Shown here one piece after another: positions 7,981 through 15,746 of a stretch of 18,921 nt of DNA. Position 1 is the first letter of the stretch, and each line of letters starts with the position of its first letter. The position numbers and the translations under genes are program-made. This stretch comes from an uncultured Paenibacillus sp. (lineage in GTDB: Bacteria; Bacillota; Bacilli; Paenibacillales; Paenibacillaceae): assembly GCA_937895345.1 (NCBI GenBank), contig CALAWP010000001.1, positions 1-18,921 of the forward strand, read 5' to 3'. The notes under the pieces are model-generated. The model had not been told where the DNA came from, searched no databases, and saw only the letters and a list, made by a program, of their open reading frames with translations.

Positions 7981-9591
7981 GTGTTGAAAAAATGGTTGAT
8001 CGGCATCGGCATATTGCTCGTGGCATCCGCCGCGGGAGCGGAGGGCTATTATTATTGGGCCGGGCGAGCGCCGGCGGCGGAGGAAGCGTCGGCCGTGTCC
8101 CGCACCGCCTACGCGGCAAGGGGAAACATTGAAGTGAAGGTGAGCGGCTCCGGGCAAGTTCTTGCGAATGAACGGGCTTCGGTGGTGGCCAGGCAGGCCG
8201 GGACGATCGAGGAGCTCGGATTTCGGGAAGGGGATACGGTGGAAAAAGGGCAGGTGCTCGCCGTTTTCGAAGGAGAAGATCTCGGCAGTCAGATCAGCCA
8301 GAAGGAGATCAGCCTCAAGAAACAGCAGCTGCAGCTGGATCAATACGAGGAGCAATACAAGGAAGCGGCGGCGGGAGAACAGGACGCCAAGACGCTTTCT
8401 TCGATCGCTTTGAACATGGAAGTGCTGAAGCTGGAAATGAAGTCGGCACAGGAAGAATTGGAGGAGCTGCGGGAGAAGCAGTCGGAAAAGAAGGAAATCG
8501 TCGCTCCAATCAGCGGCGTCGTGACATCAAGCGACTTGGAAGAGGGCAGCCAGGTGCAGGCAAATACGGTCGCAGCGGAAATTGTGAACTATGAATGCTT
8601 GACGTTCGCGATTCAGGTCGATGAGCTTGACATTCCGGACATCGCCGTCGGACAGACGGCCCAGGTTCATCTGAATGCGCTGCCGGATGCCGTGCTGGAA
8701 GGGACGATCGAGTCGATCGCCAAGGAGGGGACGGCTTCCGGCGGAGTCGCTGCCTATGAAGTGCTGATCGCCTTGCCGGAGCATGAAGGGGTGATGACGG
8801 GCATGTCAGGCCAGGCGGACGTCATCACCGCTTCCCGTGAAAATGTCGTCGTTGTGCCCGTGGATGCGGTAATCGAGATGCAAGGCCGAACGTTCGTGCG
8901 GGTGCCGGGCGAAGACGGTGCGACGGGCGCGGGCACCGATACAGACGCGGTCACGGGAACGGGTGCGGGAACAGGTGCCGATACGGACGCAGGGGCGAGA
9001 CCCGGCCGCCAAGCGGCTGGAGCCGCCGAATCCGGGACGGCGGACTCCGACGACCGGGCCGAAGAAGCGCCGGGAGCAGCGGCGGTATCGGCCGGCCGGA
9101 TGCCAGGCGGGGCTGCGGTAGAGCCGCAAGGCGGAATGGACGGCGGTCGTGAAGGCGGCGCGGCCGGAGCTGTCATGCCCGGCGGTGTTGCCGGAGGCGG
9201 CATGCAGGGCGGATTCCCGGGCGCGGGCGAAGGGATGGAAATGAGCGAGGAGATGCGGGAGAGAATCGCCGAGCGCGCTGCGTCCGGCGGAGGCGCGTCC
9301 GGTCAGGCCGGCGCTGCGGCAAGGCCGGGCTTGGGACAAATGGAAGGACAGTTGAAGGAAGTGACGATCGGCGTCAGCGACGAAACGTTTGTCGAGATCA
9401 TTTCCGGCTTGAATGAAGGAGACGCGGTGCTTGTGCCGCTGCCTCAGGGCGCCGTTGGCGGCAGCAGCTCCTCTTCCCAGCAAATCCAGATCGCCGTTCC
9501 CGGCGTAGTCGGCGGAAGCTTCGGCGGAGGCGTAGGCGGCGCTTTCAGCCGGTCCGGCGCGGCTAGCGGCCCTCAAGGCGGTGGCCGATGA
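7981..9591 (+). CDS. HlyD/MacA-type membrane-fusion (adaptor) protein of an ABC efflux pump
   Basis: GTG 7981 is chosen because GGAGGG (7965-7970) lies ten bases upstream and the product then opens with a membrane anchor, LKKWLIGIGILLVASAAGA. The protein has 536 residues. It shows a split lipoyl-type domain (GTIEELGFREGDTVEKGQVL and EIVAPISGVVTSSDLEEGSQ) on either side of a coiled coil (about 95-175), then beta-barrel and membrane-proximal segments. It resembles YknX of Bacillus and MacA, linking the ABC permease to extracytoplasmic partners. Residues 311-457 (8911-9351) are a Gly/Ala/Asp/Thr-rich insert between GRTFVRVPG and LKEVTIGVSDETF; within it a 17-bp motif recurs 42 bp apart (8932 and 8974). 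The last 50 residues are Gly/Ser-rich. The stop overlaps the ATPase start. Confidence 0.9.
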   Translation: MLKKWLIGIGILLVASAAGAEGYYYWAGRAPAAEEASAVSRTAYAARGNIEVKVSGSGQVLANERASVVARQAGTIEELGFREGDTVEKGQVLAVFEGEDLGSQISQKEISLKKQQLQLDQYEEQYKEAAAGEQDAKTLSSIALNMEVLKLEMKSAQEELEELREKQSEKKEIVAPISGVVTSSDLEEGSQVQANTVAAEIVNYECLTFAIQVDELDIPDIAVGQTAQVHLNALPDAVLEGTIESIAKEGTASGGVAAYEVLIALPEHEGVMTGMSGQADVITASRENVVVVPVDAVIEMQGRTFVRVPGEDGATGAGTDTDAVTGTGAGTGADTDAGARPGRQAAGAAESGTADSDDRAEEAPGAAAVSAGRMPGGAAVEPQGGMDGGREGGAAGAVMPGGVAGGGMQGGFPGAGEGMEMSEEMRERIAERAASGGGASGQAGAAARPGLGQMEGQLKEVTIGVSDETFVEIISGLNEGDAVLVPLPQGAVGGSSSSSQQIQIAVPGVVGGSFGGGVGGAFSRSGAASGPQGGGR

Positions 9592-10295
9592 TGGCGGCGG
9601 AACCGTTGATCGACATCCGGGATTTGACGAAACGTTACCGGATCGGGAAGGAAACGACGACGATACTGGATGGCGTGTCGGTCCGGGTGGAGCAGGGCGA
9701 TTTTGCGGCGATCGTCGGGCCGTCGGGCTCCGGCAAGTCGACGCTGATGAATCTGATCGGCTGCCTCGACACGGTAACAGAAGGCAGCTACAAGCTGGAC
9801 GGCGTCGAAGTGAAAGGGTTGTCCGACAACAAGCTGGCCGATATCCGCAACCGGAAGATCGGGTTTATTTTCCAGTCGTTTCATCTGCTGCCCCGGCTGA
9901 CCGCGCTTGAAAATGTGGAGCTCCCGCTTATTTATCGGGGGCTGAGCGCCAAGGAAAGGAAGGAAAAGGCGGCGACGGCGCTTCGCCAGGTCGGGCTCGA
10001 AGCAAGGATGAAGCATAAGCCGAGCGAGCTGTCCGGCGGCCAGCAGCAGCGCGTCGCCATCGCGCGGGCGCTGGCGGCGAATCCGCCGATTCTGCTGGCG
10101 GACGAGCCGACCGGCGCTCTGGACACGAAGACCGGGCTGGAGGTGCTGGCGCTGATGGAGAAGCTGAATGGCGAAGGGCATACGATCGTGCTTATTACGC
10201 ACGATATGGAAGTCGCCGGCCGGGCGTCGCGCACGCTGGTCATGCGGGACGGCCGGCTGAGCGAGCGGCCGGCTGCGGGAGGTGGCCGTTCATGA
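9588..10295 (+). CDS. ABC transporter ATP-binding protein (MacB/LolD/YknY type)
   Basis: The 235-residue ATPase has a full motif set: Walker A GPSGSGKST (44-52), Q-loop Gln96 in FIFQSFHLLP, signature LSGGQQQRVAIARAL, Walker B ILLADEP with Glu173, D-loop GALD, and switch His205 in ITHD. The sequence GCLDTVTEGSY after Walker A is typical of the LolD/MacB/YknY branch, which powers mechanotransmission rather than ordinary import. ATG 9588 overlaps the adaptor stop (ATGA); ATG 9591 is an alternative. Its own stop overlaps the permease start the same way, so the three pump genes are tightly coupled. Confidence 0.96.
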   Translation: MMAAEPLIDIRDLTKRYRIGKETTTILDGVSVRVEQGDFAAIVGPSGSGKSTLMNLIGCLDTVTEGSYKLDGVEVKGLSDNKLADIRNRKIGFIFQSFHLLPRLTALENVELPLIYRGLSAKERKEKAATALRQVGLEARMKHKPSELSGGQQQRVAIARALAANPPILLADEPTGALDTKTGLEVLALMEKLNGEGHTIVLITHDMEVAGRASRTLVMRDGRLSERPAAGGGRS

Positions 10296-11464
10296 AGCTG
10301 CATCAGGCGTTCCGGATGGCGTTCCGAAGCGTGGCGGCCAACAAGCTGCGAACGGCGTTGTCAATGCTGGGCATTCTGATCGGGGTGGCGACGGTTATCG
10401 CGCTGGTCGCGATCGGAGAAGGCTCGTCGAGGCAGGTGGAGGAGCAGGTGTCCTCGCTCGGCACGAATTTGCTGTCCGTGACGATTACCGGGCGCGGTAC
10501 GGAGACGACGCTGACCAAGGAGGAGGCGCTGGCGCTGGCCGGCATTCCCGATATTGCGGGGGTGTCGCCGGTCGTCAGCTCCGGCGCGACGGTAAAGTTC
10601 GACCGGACGAGCACGAGCGTTACGGTCGAAGGCGTCACGCCGGATTACGAGGCGGTGCACGACTTCAGCGTGCAGAGCGGCCGCTATTTGACGGCGGCCG
10701 ACGAAATCAACAAGACGCGGGTGGCGCTGATTGGCGTGACGACGGCCGAGGAGCTGTTCGGCTACGACGATCCTGTCGGCCGGACGGTACTGATCAACGG
10801 GCAGCGCTTTACGATCGTCGGCTTGCTGGAGCCGAAGGGAAGCACGCTGGCCGGTTCCAACGACGAGAAGCTGCTCATTCCGCTGTCGGTGGCGCAGCGG
10901 CTGTTCAACAGCGCGGGCGTGCGCTCCGTCTATATTCGGGTGACGGACATGGATGTGATGAGCGCGGTCAATGCCGCGCTGGAGCTGCGGCTGAGCGAGA
11001 AGTTTCGGGGCGATACGAACAGCTACCGCATCTTCAATCAGCAGGACGCCATGGACACGCTAAGCTCGGTCAGCCAGACGATGAGCACGATGCTGGCGGG
11101 CGTGGCGGCCATCTCGCTCGTCGTCGGCGGCATCGGCATTATGAATATTATGCTGGTGTCCGTCACGGAGAGGACAAGGGAAATCGGTATCCGCAAGTCG
11201 CTGGGAGCGAAGCGCCGGGACGTGCTGCTGCAGTTTCTGATCGAGTCGGCGGCCATCAGCGGCATGGGAGGCTTGCTGGGCATTGCGCTGGGTTATCTCG
11301 CGTCGATCGGCGTCGGTCATTGGATGAACGCCCCGACGTCCGTGTCCGGCGGCATGGCGGGCGCGGCATTCGCCATTTCGGCCGGCGTCGGCGTCCTGTT
11401 CGGTCTCTTTCCCGCCTACAAGGCTTCCAGGCTGAAGCCGGTAGACGCCTTGCGTCACGACTAG
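10292..11464 (+). CDS. MacB/FtsX-type ABC transporter permease (YknZ-like)
   Basis: The 390-residue permease has the FtsX/MacB layout: TM1 about 20-42 (RTALSMLGILIGVATVIAL), a large extracytoplasmic MacB_PCD-like domain (about 45-260), then three helices near 268-292, 315-345 and 355-378 (AISAGVGVLFGLFPAYKA). The motifs GGIGIMNIMLVSVTERTREI and GIRKSLGAKRRDVL are classic for the family. ATG 10292 has GGGAGGT at 10277-10283. With the adaptor and ATPase it forms a complete YknXYZ/MacAB-like unit. In Bacillus YknXYZ protects against the SdpC toxin; the substrate here is unknown. I see no terminator after it, so readthrough into spoIID is possible. Confidence 0.94.
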   Translation: MKLHQAFRMAFRSVAANKLRTALSMLGILIGVATVIALVAIGEGSSRQVEEQVSSLGTNLLSVTITGRGTETTLTKEEALALAGIPDIAGVSPVVSSGATVKFDRTSTSVTVEGVTPDYEAVHDFSVQSGRYLTAADEINKTRVALIGVTTAEELFGYDDPVGRTVLINGQRFTIVGLLEPKGSTLAGSNDEKLLIPLSVAQRLFNSAGVRSVYIRVTDMDVMSAVNAALELRLSEKFRGDTNSYRIFNQQDAMDTLSSVSQTMSTMLAGVAAISLVVGGIGIMNIMLVSVTERTREIGIRKSLGAKRRDVLLQFLIESAAISGMGGLLGIALGYLASIGVGHWMNAPTSVSGGMAGAAFAISAGVGVLFGLFPAYKASRLKPVDALRHD

Positions 11465-11482
11465 CATTCCCGAAATATCAGA

Positions 11483-11511
11483 TTCTATCCTAGCTTCTAC
11501 CCTCATAGAAT
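11483..11511 (+). promoter_or_regulatory. Candidate sigma-E promoter of spoIID
   Basis: CATAGAAT (11504-11511) matches the sigma-E -10 CATACAAT at seven of eight positions. A weak -35, TTCTATC (11483-11489), lies 14 bp upstream. The same bases form an inverted repeat (ATTCTAT/ATAGAAT, 16-nt loop). spoIID is sigma-E dependent in Bacillus, which supports the reading; the poor -35 limits confidence. Confidence 0.42.
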
Positions 11512-11607
11512 GGAGTAACGGGAGCGGATCTGAGAGAGCGCGGCCAGCGCGGTTCCCGGGTCCGTCCCGTACAGATGCGGCGCAGCCGCGAGCGGGAAGG
11601 AGCGCGT

Positions 11608-13176
11608 ATGAGGAGAGAGATCGGGAGCTTGCTTGCGGGATTCATAGGCTGGGGAACGTTGAGGCGCAACGAGTGGTGGGCGGTGTTCGGAGCGGGCGCA
11701 TGCTTGGGCGCCGCGCTGCTGGGCATGAAGCTGCTGCTGACCGAACCCGCCGCCGGGAATCCGCAAGGCGGTGCGGACCGCTATGTCTATATGGCGGCGC
11801 CGGGCCGGACCGGAGACGAAAGGTTAGTAGATACGGAGTTTTGCCGGGATACGTTAAAGGCGGGAGCCGCCGTGCGAGCCGGACAAGCCGGTGGCTGCGC
11901 CCATAAGGCCGGAGACGAGCCGTCGGTTCCGGGGGGAGCTTCGGGGCTCGGCGCCGGGGAACGACGCGAAGCCGGCAACGGCCGCAGCGCGGAGCATAAC
12001 GCCGGCGGCACAACCGGCGCAGGGACCGTTGAAGGCTCCGGCGCGGCCGGCGAGAGAGCGTCCAGGCCGGCGGTAGAAGGATTGGCCGGCGCGGCTGGCG
12101 AAGGAGCGGCTGGATCGGCGGGAGAAGGAACGATCGGAGCGGCTGGCGAAGGAACGGCCGGCGAAGGATCGGCCGCTGAAGGAACCGCCGGAAACGGATC
12201 GTCGGGAGAAGCCTCTGCCGGACGGACAGAGAAGCCGACTGCCGGTCAGACGGAGAAGCCGGCTGCCGAACGGCCGGATCAAGAGCTGGACAAACTGCAG
12301 ATCCGCGTTTATTTGACCGGCGAGCGCCGGGTGGAGCAGGTGCCGCTGGAAACGTACATCGTCGGAGTGCTGGCGGGCGAAATGCCGGCCGATTTCGAGC
12401 CGGAAGCGCTGAAGGCGCAAGCGATTGCCGCGCGCACCTATATTTTGCGAAGACTGGCCGGGAACGACACCGAGGATACTGCCCGGTACCGGGCCGATGT
12501 GACGGATACCGTCCAGCATCAAGTGTACGTGTCGAAGGCTAGGCTGGACGCCGAATGGGCAAGCAAGGCGAAGCAAGCCGATTTGAAGAAGCTGAAGCGG
12601 GCGGCGGAGGAAACGAAGGGACTTATTGTGACGTACGGGGGCGAACCGATTGAGGCCGTATTTTTTTCCACCAGCAACGGCTACACCGAAAATTCGGAGG
12701 AATATTGGGAGCAGGAGATGCCTTATTTGCGAAGCGTCGCCAGCCCGTGGGACAAGACGTTGTCCCCGCGCTTCGAGCAGCAGCTGTCCCTGGACCTGTC
12801 GTCCTTTTATCGGCTGATAGGGTTAAGCGGGAGCAAGGCGAAGGGCAAGCCTTCCATCAAGATCAAGGAACGAACCGAAGGCAACCGGGTCAAAAGGCTG
12901 ACCGTCAACGGAGCCGAGTTCACCGGCCGGGAAATGAGAGAGAAGCTGGGGCTCGCTTCAACGGAGTTCAAATGGAAGATCGGCGATGACGAGATCGTCT
13001 TTACGACGTACGGCTCCGGCCACGGCATCGGCATGAGCCAGTGGGGCGCGAACGGCATGGCGAAGGAGGGAGCCTCCGCGGAGGATATTATCTCCCACTA
13101 TTATACCGGGGCCGAAGTGGAGCAAGCTTCGAAGCTTCCAGAGCTTCTCTCAAAAATGAATATCCCTCACGTATAA
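11608..13176 (+). CDS. spoIID: Stage II sporulation protein D (SpoIID), peptidoglycan lytic transglycosylase
   Basis: SpoIID acts on the mother-cell side of the engulfing membrane, cutting glycan strands together with SpoIIP and SpoIIM. The product has 522 residues from ATG 11608 (AAGGAG at 11597-11602); the ATG at 11575 lacks such a site. It shows a TM anchor at about 23-45 and the conserved SpoIID domain from about 232 to the end. Glu258 in VLAGEMPADFEPEALKAQ corresponds to the catalytic Glu of the family. ALKAQAIAARTY, FFSTSNGYTENSEEYW and the C-terminal SGHGIGMSQWGANGMA are further hallmarks. The core is of usual size, but residues 46-228 are a Gly/Ala/Glu-rich linker with repeats such as AGEGT and TEKP. 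GCGGCTGGCGAAGGA occurs twice, 48 bp apart (12091 and 12139). It is followed directly by spoIIQ. Confidence 0.95.
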   Translation: MRREIGSLLAGFIGWGTLRRNEWWAVFGAGACLGAALLGMKLLLTEPAAGNPQGGADRYVYMAAPGRTGDERLVDTEFCRDTLKAGAAVRAGQAGGCAHKAGDEPSVPGGASGLGAGERREAGNGRSAEHNAGGTTGAGTVEGSGAAGERASRPAVEGLAGAAGEGAAGSAGEGTIGAAGEGTAGEGSAAEGTAGNGSSGEASAGRTEKPTAGQTEKPAAERPDQELDKLQIRVYLTGERRVEQVPLETYIVGVLAGEMPADFEPEALKAQAIAARTYILRRLAGNDTEDTARYRADVTDTVQHQVYVSKARLDAEWASKAKQADLKKLKRAAEETKGLIVTYGGEPIEAVFFSTSNGYTENSEEYWEQEMPYLRSVASPWDKTLSPRFEQQLSLDLSSFYRLIGLSGSKAKGKPSIKIKERTEGNRVKRLTVNGAEFTGREMREKLGLASTEFKWKIGDDEIVFTTYGSGHGIGMSQWGANGMAKEGASAEDIISHYYTGAEVEQASKLPELLSKMNIPHV

Positions 13177-13199
13177 ACCTACCAGATGTGGCAACAATG
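13171..13199 (+). promoter_or_regulatory. Sigma-F promoter of spoIIQ overlapping the spoIID stop codon
   Basis: GTATA (13171-13175) and GGCAACAATG (13190-13199) fit the sigma-F consensus GHATR and GGNNANANTG, the -10 at every fixed position, with a 14-bp spacer. The -35 covers the last codon and stop of spoIID. Transcription would start near 13206, leaving a very short leader before ATG 13219. SpoIIQ is a classic sigma-F (forespore) gene. Confidence 0.68.
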
Positions 13200-13218
13200 G
13201 ATGGTGAGGTGATATAAA

Positions 13219-13968
13219 ATGAATGACCAACATCAAAACCCATCCAAGCACAAACCTGAAGAAACTCCCAAAAACTCTCTGGGAGAAGTGTCTGCCGCCA
13301 AATCTAGCAATGGCCTGAAAAAGTGGTTCGCCAAGCGCTGGGTATCACCAGCAATCTTCATGGCCGCGGCAGCAATCATCGTAACCTTCATGTGGATCTA
13401 TCAGGGGTCGGACTCCGCCGAACCGACGACGGGGCCCGATAACACTGAAGTGACACAAGGGGAAGGCAACGATCCGCAAGCGGAAGGCAATGAAGGCAAG
13501 GATCCCGTGGACGTGGAAGTGAGCGGAGAGACGATGACATGGCCGGTAGCGGACATGGCGTCGCTGAAGATCGAGACGCCGTTCTTCGACGAGAACGGCA
13601 GCGAGACGGACAAGGAGGCGGCGCTCATTCAGGTCGGCAACACGATCTCGCCGCATACGGGCATCGACTTCGTGCATCCGGAAGGCAAGACGTTCGACGT
13701 ACAGGCGGCGCTGTCGGGCAAAGTCACCCATGTGCAGCAGCATCCTTACAACGGCAATGTGATCGAGATCAGCCACGGCAACGGCCTGGTGACGATTTAT
13801 CAAAGCGTCGTGAACGTAGCCGTCGAAGAGGGCGACGAGGTTGCCCAAGGCACGGTCATCGCGCAGGCGGGCCGCAACGATCTCGAGCGCGACCTCGGAG
13901 TGCATTTGCACTTTGAGACGCGGTTGAACGGCGATACCGTCAACCCGAACGATTACATTACGGAATAA
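13219..13968 (+). CDS. spoIIQ: SpoIIQ-like forespore protein, LytM/M23 fold
   Basis: The product has 249 residues. It has a cytoplasmic Lys-rich N-terminus, one TM segment at about 42-61 (VSPAIFMAAAAIIVTFMWI), an acidic linker and a C-terminal LytM domain (about 125-240). SpoIIQ in the forespore membrane pairs with SpoIIIAH to join the two cells of the sporangium. The M23 zinc ligands are all present: His146 and Asp150 in HTGID, and His231 of H229-L-H231 in VHLHFE. The usual YxHL histidine is replaced, giving TIYQSV, so hydrolysis is doubtful. Position between spoIID and spoIIID and the sigma-F promoter identify it; by domain alone it would be a generic M23 peptidase. ATG 13219 is preceded by GAGGTGAT. 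Confidence 0.9.
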   Translation: MNDQHQNPSKHKPEETPKNSLGEVSAAKSSNGLKKWFAKRWVSPAIFMAAAAIIVTFMWIYQGSDSAEPTTGPDNTEVTQGEGNDPQAEGNEGKDPVDVEVSGETMTWPVADMASLKIETPFFDENGSETDKEAALIQVGNTISPHTGIDFVHPEGKTFDVQAALSGKVTHVQQHPYNGNVIEISHGNGLVTIYQSVVNVAVEEGDEVAQGTVIAQAGRNDLERDLGVHLHFETRLNGDTVNPNDYITE

Positions 13969-13997
13969 CGCACCGGCGCATAGGACCAAAGCAGCAA

Positions 13998-14034
13998 AAA
14001 GACAAGGGGCCAAAACCCCTTGTCTTTCTTTATT
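13998..14034 (+). terminator. Intrinsic terminator of spoIIQ
   Basis: A perfect 12-bp stem, AAAGACAAGGGG (13998-14009) with CCCCTTGTCTTT (14016-14027), has the loop CCAAAA and runs into the T-rich CTTTATTTTT. It separates spoIIQ from spoIIID, which has its own promoter. Confidence 0.93.
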
Positions 14035-14115
14035 TTTCTCCCCCGAAGGGCGCATGCCGCTGATGCTTGTTTGAAAAATTATTCATTTTCCGGGCTTGTC
14101 ACGCTTGGCCATAAC

Positions 14116-14143
14116 GAATATATACCCACTCCCCTCATATAAT
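14116..14143 (+). promoter_or_regulatory. Sigma-E promoter of spoIIID
   Basis: GAATATA (14116-14122, six of seven to KMATATT) and CATATAAT (14136-14143, seven of eight to CATACAAT) are 13 bp apart. Start near 14150 would give a leader of about 27 nt. Sigma-E control of spoIIID is established in Bacillus subtilis. Confidence 0.7.
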
Positions 14144-14176
14144 GTACCAAACTATCTCGAGTAGGGAGGCGGGAAC

Positions 14177-14464
14177 GTGCACGATTACATCAAAGAGCGA
14201 ACCATTAAAATAGGCCGCTGCATCGTGGAAACCAAGCACACGGTGCGTACGATCGCCAAAGAGTTCGGTGTGTCCAAAAGCACGGTGCACAAGGATCTGA
14301 CCGAACGGCTTCCGGAAATCAACCCGGACCTGGCTGACCAGGTTAAGCACATTCTCGAGTACCACAAGTCGATCCGGCATTTGAGGGGAGGAGAAGCGAC
14401 GAAGATTAAATATAAGAAATCCAGCTCCAAAAAACGCGAAGTGATGGCGGCCGGAAAAATGTAG
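14177..14464 (+). CDS. spoIIID: Sporulation transcriptional regulator SpoIIID
   Basis: The 95-residue product is almost identical to my recollection of Bacillus SpoIIID: it opens MHDYIKERTIKIGRCIVETK, has the helix-turn-helix VRTIAKEFGVSKSTVHKDL (about 24-42), and continues INPDLADQVK and KSIRHLRGGEATKIKYKK. SpoIIID is a small mother-cell DNA-binding protein that activates and represses members of the sigma-E regulon and helps switch on sigK. The start is GTG 14177, with GGGAGG at 14164-14169 seven bases upstream. The basic C-terminus (KKSSSKKREVMAAGKM) is the most variable part. Confidence 0.97.
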   Translation: MHDYIKERTIKIGRCIVETKHTVRTIAKEFGVSKSTVHKDLTERLPEINPDLADQVKHILEYHKSIRHLRGGEATKIKYKKSSSKKREVMAAGKM

Positions 14465-14614
14465 CCTTCATCCGATTATTTTTTGCGGAGCATGAAGGAT
14501 TTTCGTCCATTTTATCGAATAATGTTCGTTAAGGCTATTTCCGCCCGGAGAGCCGGGCCAGGAACGGATCTGAACGTTGCAGGAAAACATTATTCGTTGG
14601 AGGACTTAAGTCTT
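14465..14614 (+). other. Leader region of mbl with two stem-loops
   Basis: CCTTCAT (14465-14471) and ATGAAGG (14492-14498) can pair around a T-rich loop; no proper T-run follows, so termination of spoIIID here would be weak. A second hairpin is GCCCGG-AGAG-CCGGGC (14543-14558). I find no convincing sigma-A promoter in these 150 bases, so mbl may be transcribed partly from upstream. Confidence 0.4.
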
Positions 14615-15604
14615 ATGCTGAGCAAGGATATCGGGATCGACCTGGGTACGGCCAATGTATCCATTCATGTAAAAGGAAAAGGAGTCGTGCTTGACGAGCC
14701 TTCCGTCGTCGCCATCGAGAGCGACACGAAGAAGGTGCTGGCCGTCGGAGAGGAAGCCCGCCGGATGGTCGGAAGAACGCCTGGCAACATCGTTGCGATC
14801 AGGCCGCTTCGGGATGGCGTCATTGCGGATTTCGAGATTACGGAAATTATGCTGAAAGCGTTTATTGACCGCATTGACGGGCGGAAGTTTTTCAGCCGTC
14901 CCCGCATTCTCATCTGCGCGCCCGCGAACATCACGTCCGTGGAACAGAAGGCGATCCGCGAAGCGGCGGAGCGCAGCGGCGCGAAGGAGGTTTACCTGGA
15001 GGAAGAACCAAAGGCTGCCGCGATCGGGGCTGGAATGGATATTTTCCAGCCCAGCGGCAACATGGTTGTCGATATCGGCGGCGGCACGACCGATGTGGCG
15101 GTTCTGTCCATGGGGGACATCGTCACCGCCTCTTCCATTAAGGTAGCCGGAGACAAGTTCGACGACGCGATTATGAAATATATCAAGAACAAGTACAAGC
15201 TTCTGATCGGGGAACGGACAAGCGAGGATATCAAGATCAAGATCGGCACGGTTTACGAGGACGGCCGCAACGACGAGATCGACATTCGCGGACGCGACAT
15301 GGTGTCGGGCTTGCCGCTGACGGTGACGATCCGTTCCGGCGAAGTGCGGGAAGCGCTGTGGGATCCCGTCATGTCGATCGTGGCGGCGGCGAAATACGTG
15401 CTGGAGCAGACCCCTCCGGAGCTGTCCGCCGATATTATTGACCGCGGCGTCATACTGACGGGAGGCGGCGCGATGCTCGGAGGATTGGACGCGCTTCTGG
15501 CGGACGAGCTGAAAGTGCCGGTGCTCATCGCGGACGATCCGATGCATTGCGTGGTTAAGGGCACGGGGATTCTTCTGGATCATTTGGACAAGCTGAAGAA
15601 GTAG
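14615..15604 (+). CDS. mbl: MreB-like actin homologue Mbl
   Basis: The 329-residue product forms membrane-bound filaments that steer lateral wall synthesis and keep rod shape. ATP-site motifs are in place: phosphate 1 DIGIDLGTANVSIHVKGKG, phosphate 2 VVDIGGGTTDVAVLS and the adenosine motif GVILTGGGAMLGGLDALL. LLIGERTSEDIKIKIG and RGRDMVSGLPLT are further family signatures. The position after spoIIID matches Mbl rather than MreB or MreBH. ATG 14615 is chosen: GGAGG at 14599-14603 precedes it and the protein starts MLSKDIGIDLG as expected. The same frame extends to a TTG at 14483, but that would add a 44-residue non-conserved leader. Confidence 0.96.
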   Translation: MLSKDIGIDLGTANVSIHVKGKGVVLDEPSVVAIESDTKKVLAVGEEARRMVGRTPGNIVAIRPLRDGVIADFEITEIMLKAFIDRIDGRKFFSRPRILICAPANITSVEQKAIREAAERSGAKEVYLEEEPKAAAIGAGMDIFQPSGNMVVDIGGGTTDVAVLSMGDIVTASSIKVAGDKFDDAIMKYIKNKYKLLIGERTSEDIKIKIGTVYEDGRNDEIDIRGRDMVSGLPLTVTIRSGEVREALWDPVMSIVAAAKYVLEQTPPELSADIIDRGVILTGGGAMLGGLDALLADELKVPVLIADDPMHCVVKGTGILLDHLDKLKK

Positions 15605-15678
15605 GTCGGCGATCGGCGGCGTCGCTTCCAGAGACAGACGTTCTCTCGAAATGAGACTTCGGACGCAGGGCCGTCTAT

Positions 15679-15705
15679 TCAGTCTCGTGCCGATTCGGCC
15701 GATAT
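15679..15705 (+). promoter_or_regulatory. Sigma-D (flagellar) promoter of flhO-flhP
   Basis: GCCGATAT (15698-15705) is an exact match to the sigma-D -10. At the expected 15-bp spacing the -35 is only TCAG (consensus TAAA), two of four. Start near 15713 places AAGGAGG (15734-15740) about 20 nt into the message. In Bacillus flhO-flhP is sigma-D controlled. Confidence 0.6.
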
Positions 15706-15746
15706 ATCCGGTATAGAACATTCGGAACGCCTGAAGGAGGATATCG

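Noticed and set aside
11482..11511. Inverted repeat ATTCTAT/ATAGAAT as a terminator of the permease gene
   Set aside because: The stem is AT-rich with a 16-nt loop and no T-run follows; it coincides with a sigma-E-like -10.
14483..14614. Upstream extension of mbl to TTG 14483
   Set aside because: It would add 44 non-conserved residues; ATG 14615 has GGAGG and gives the expected MreB/Mbl N-terminus.
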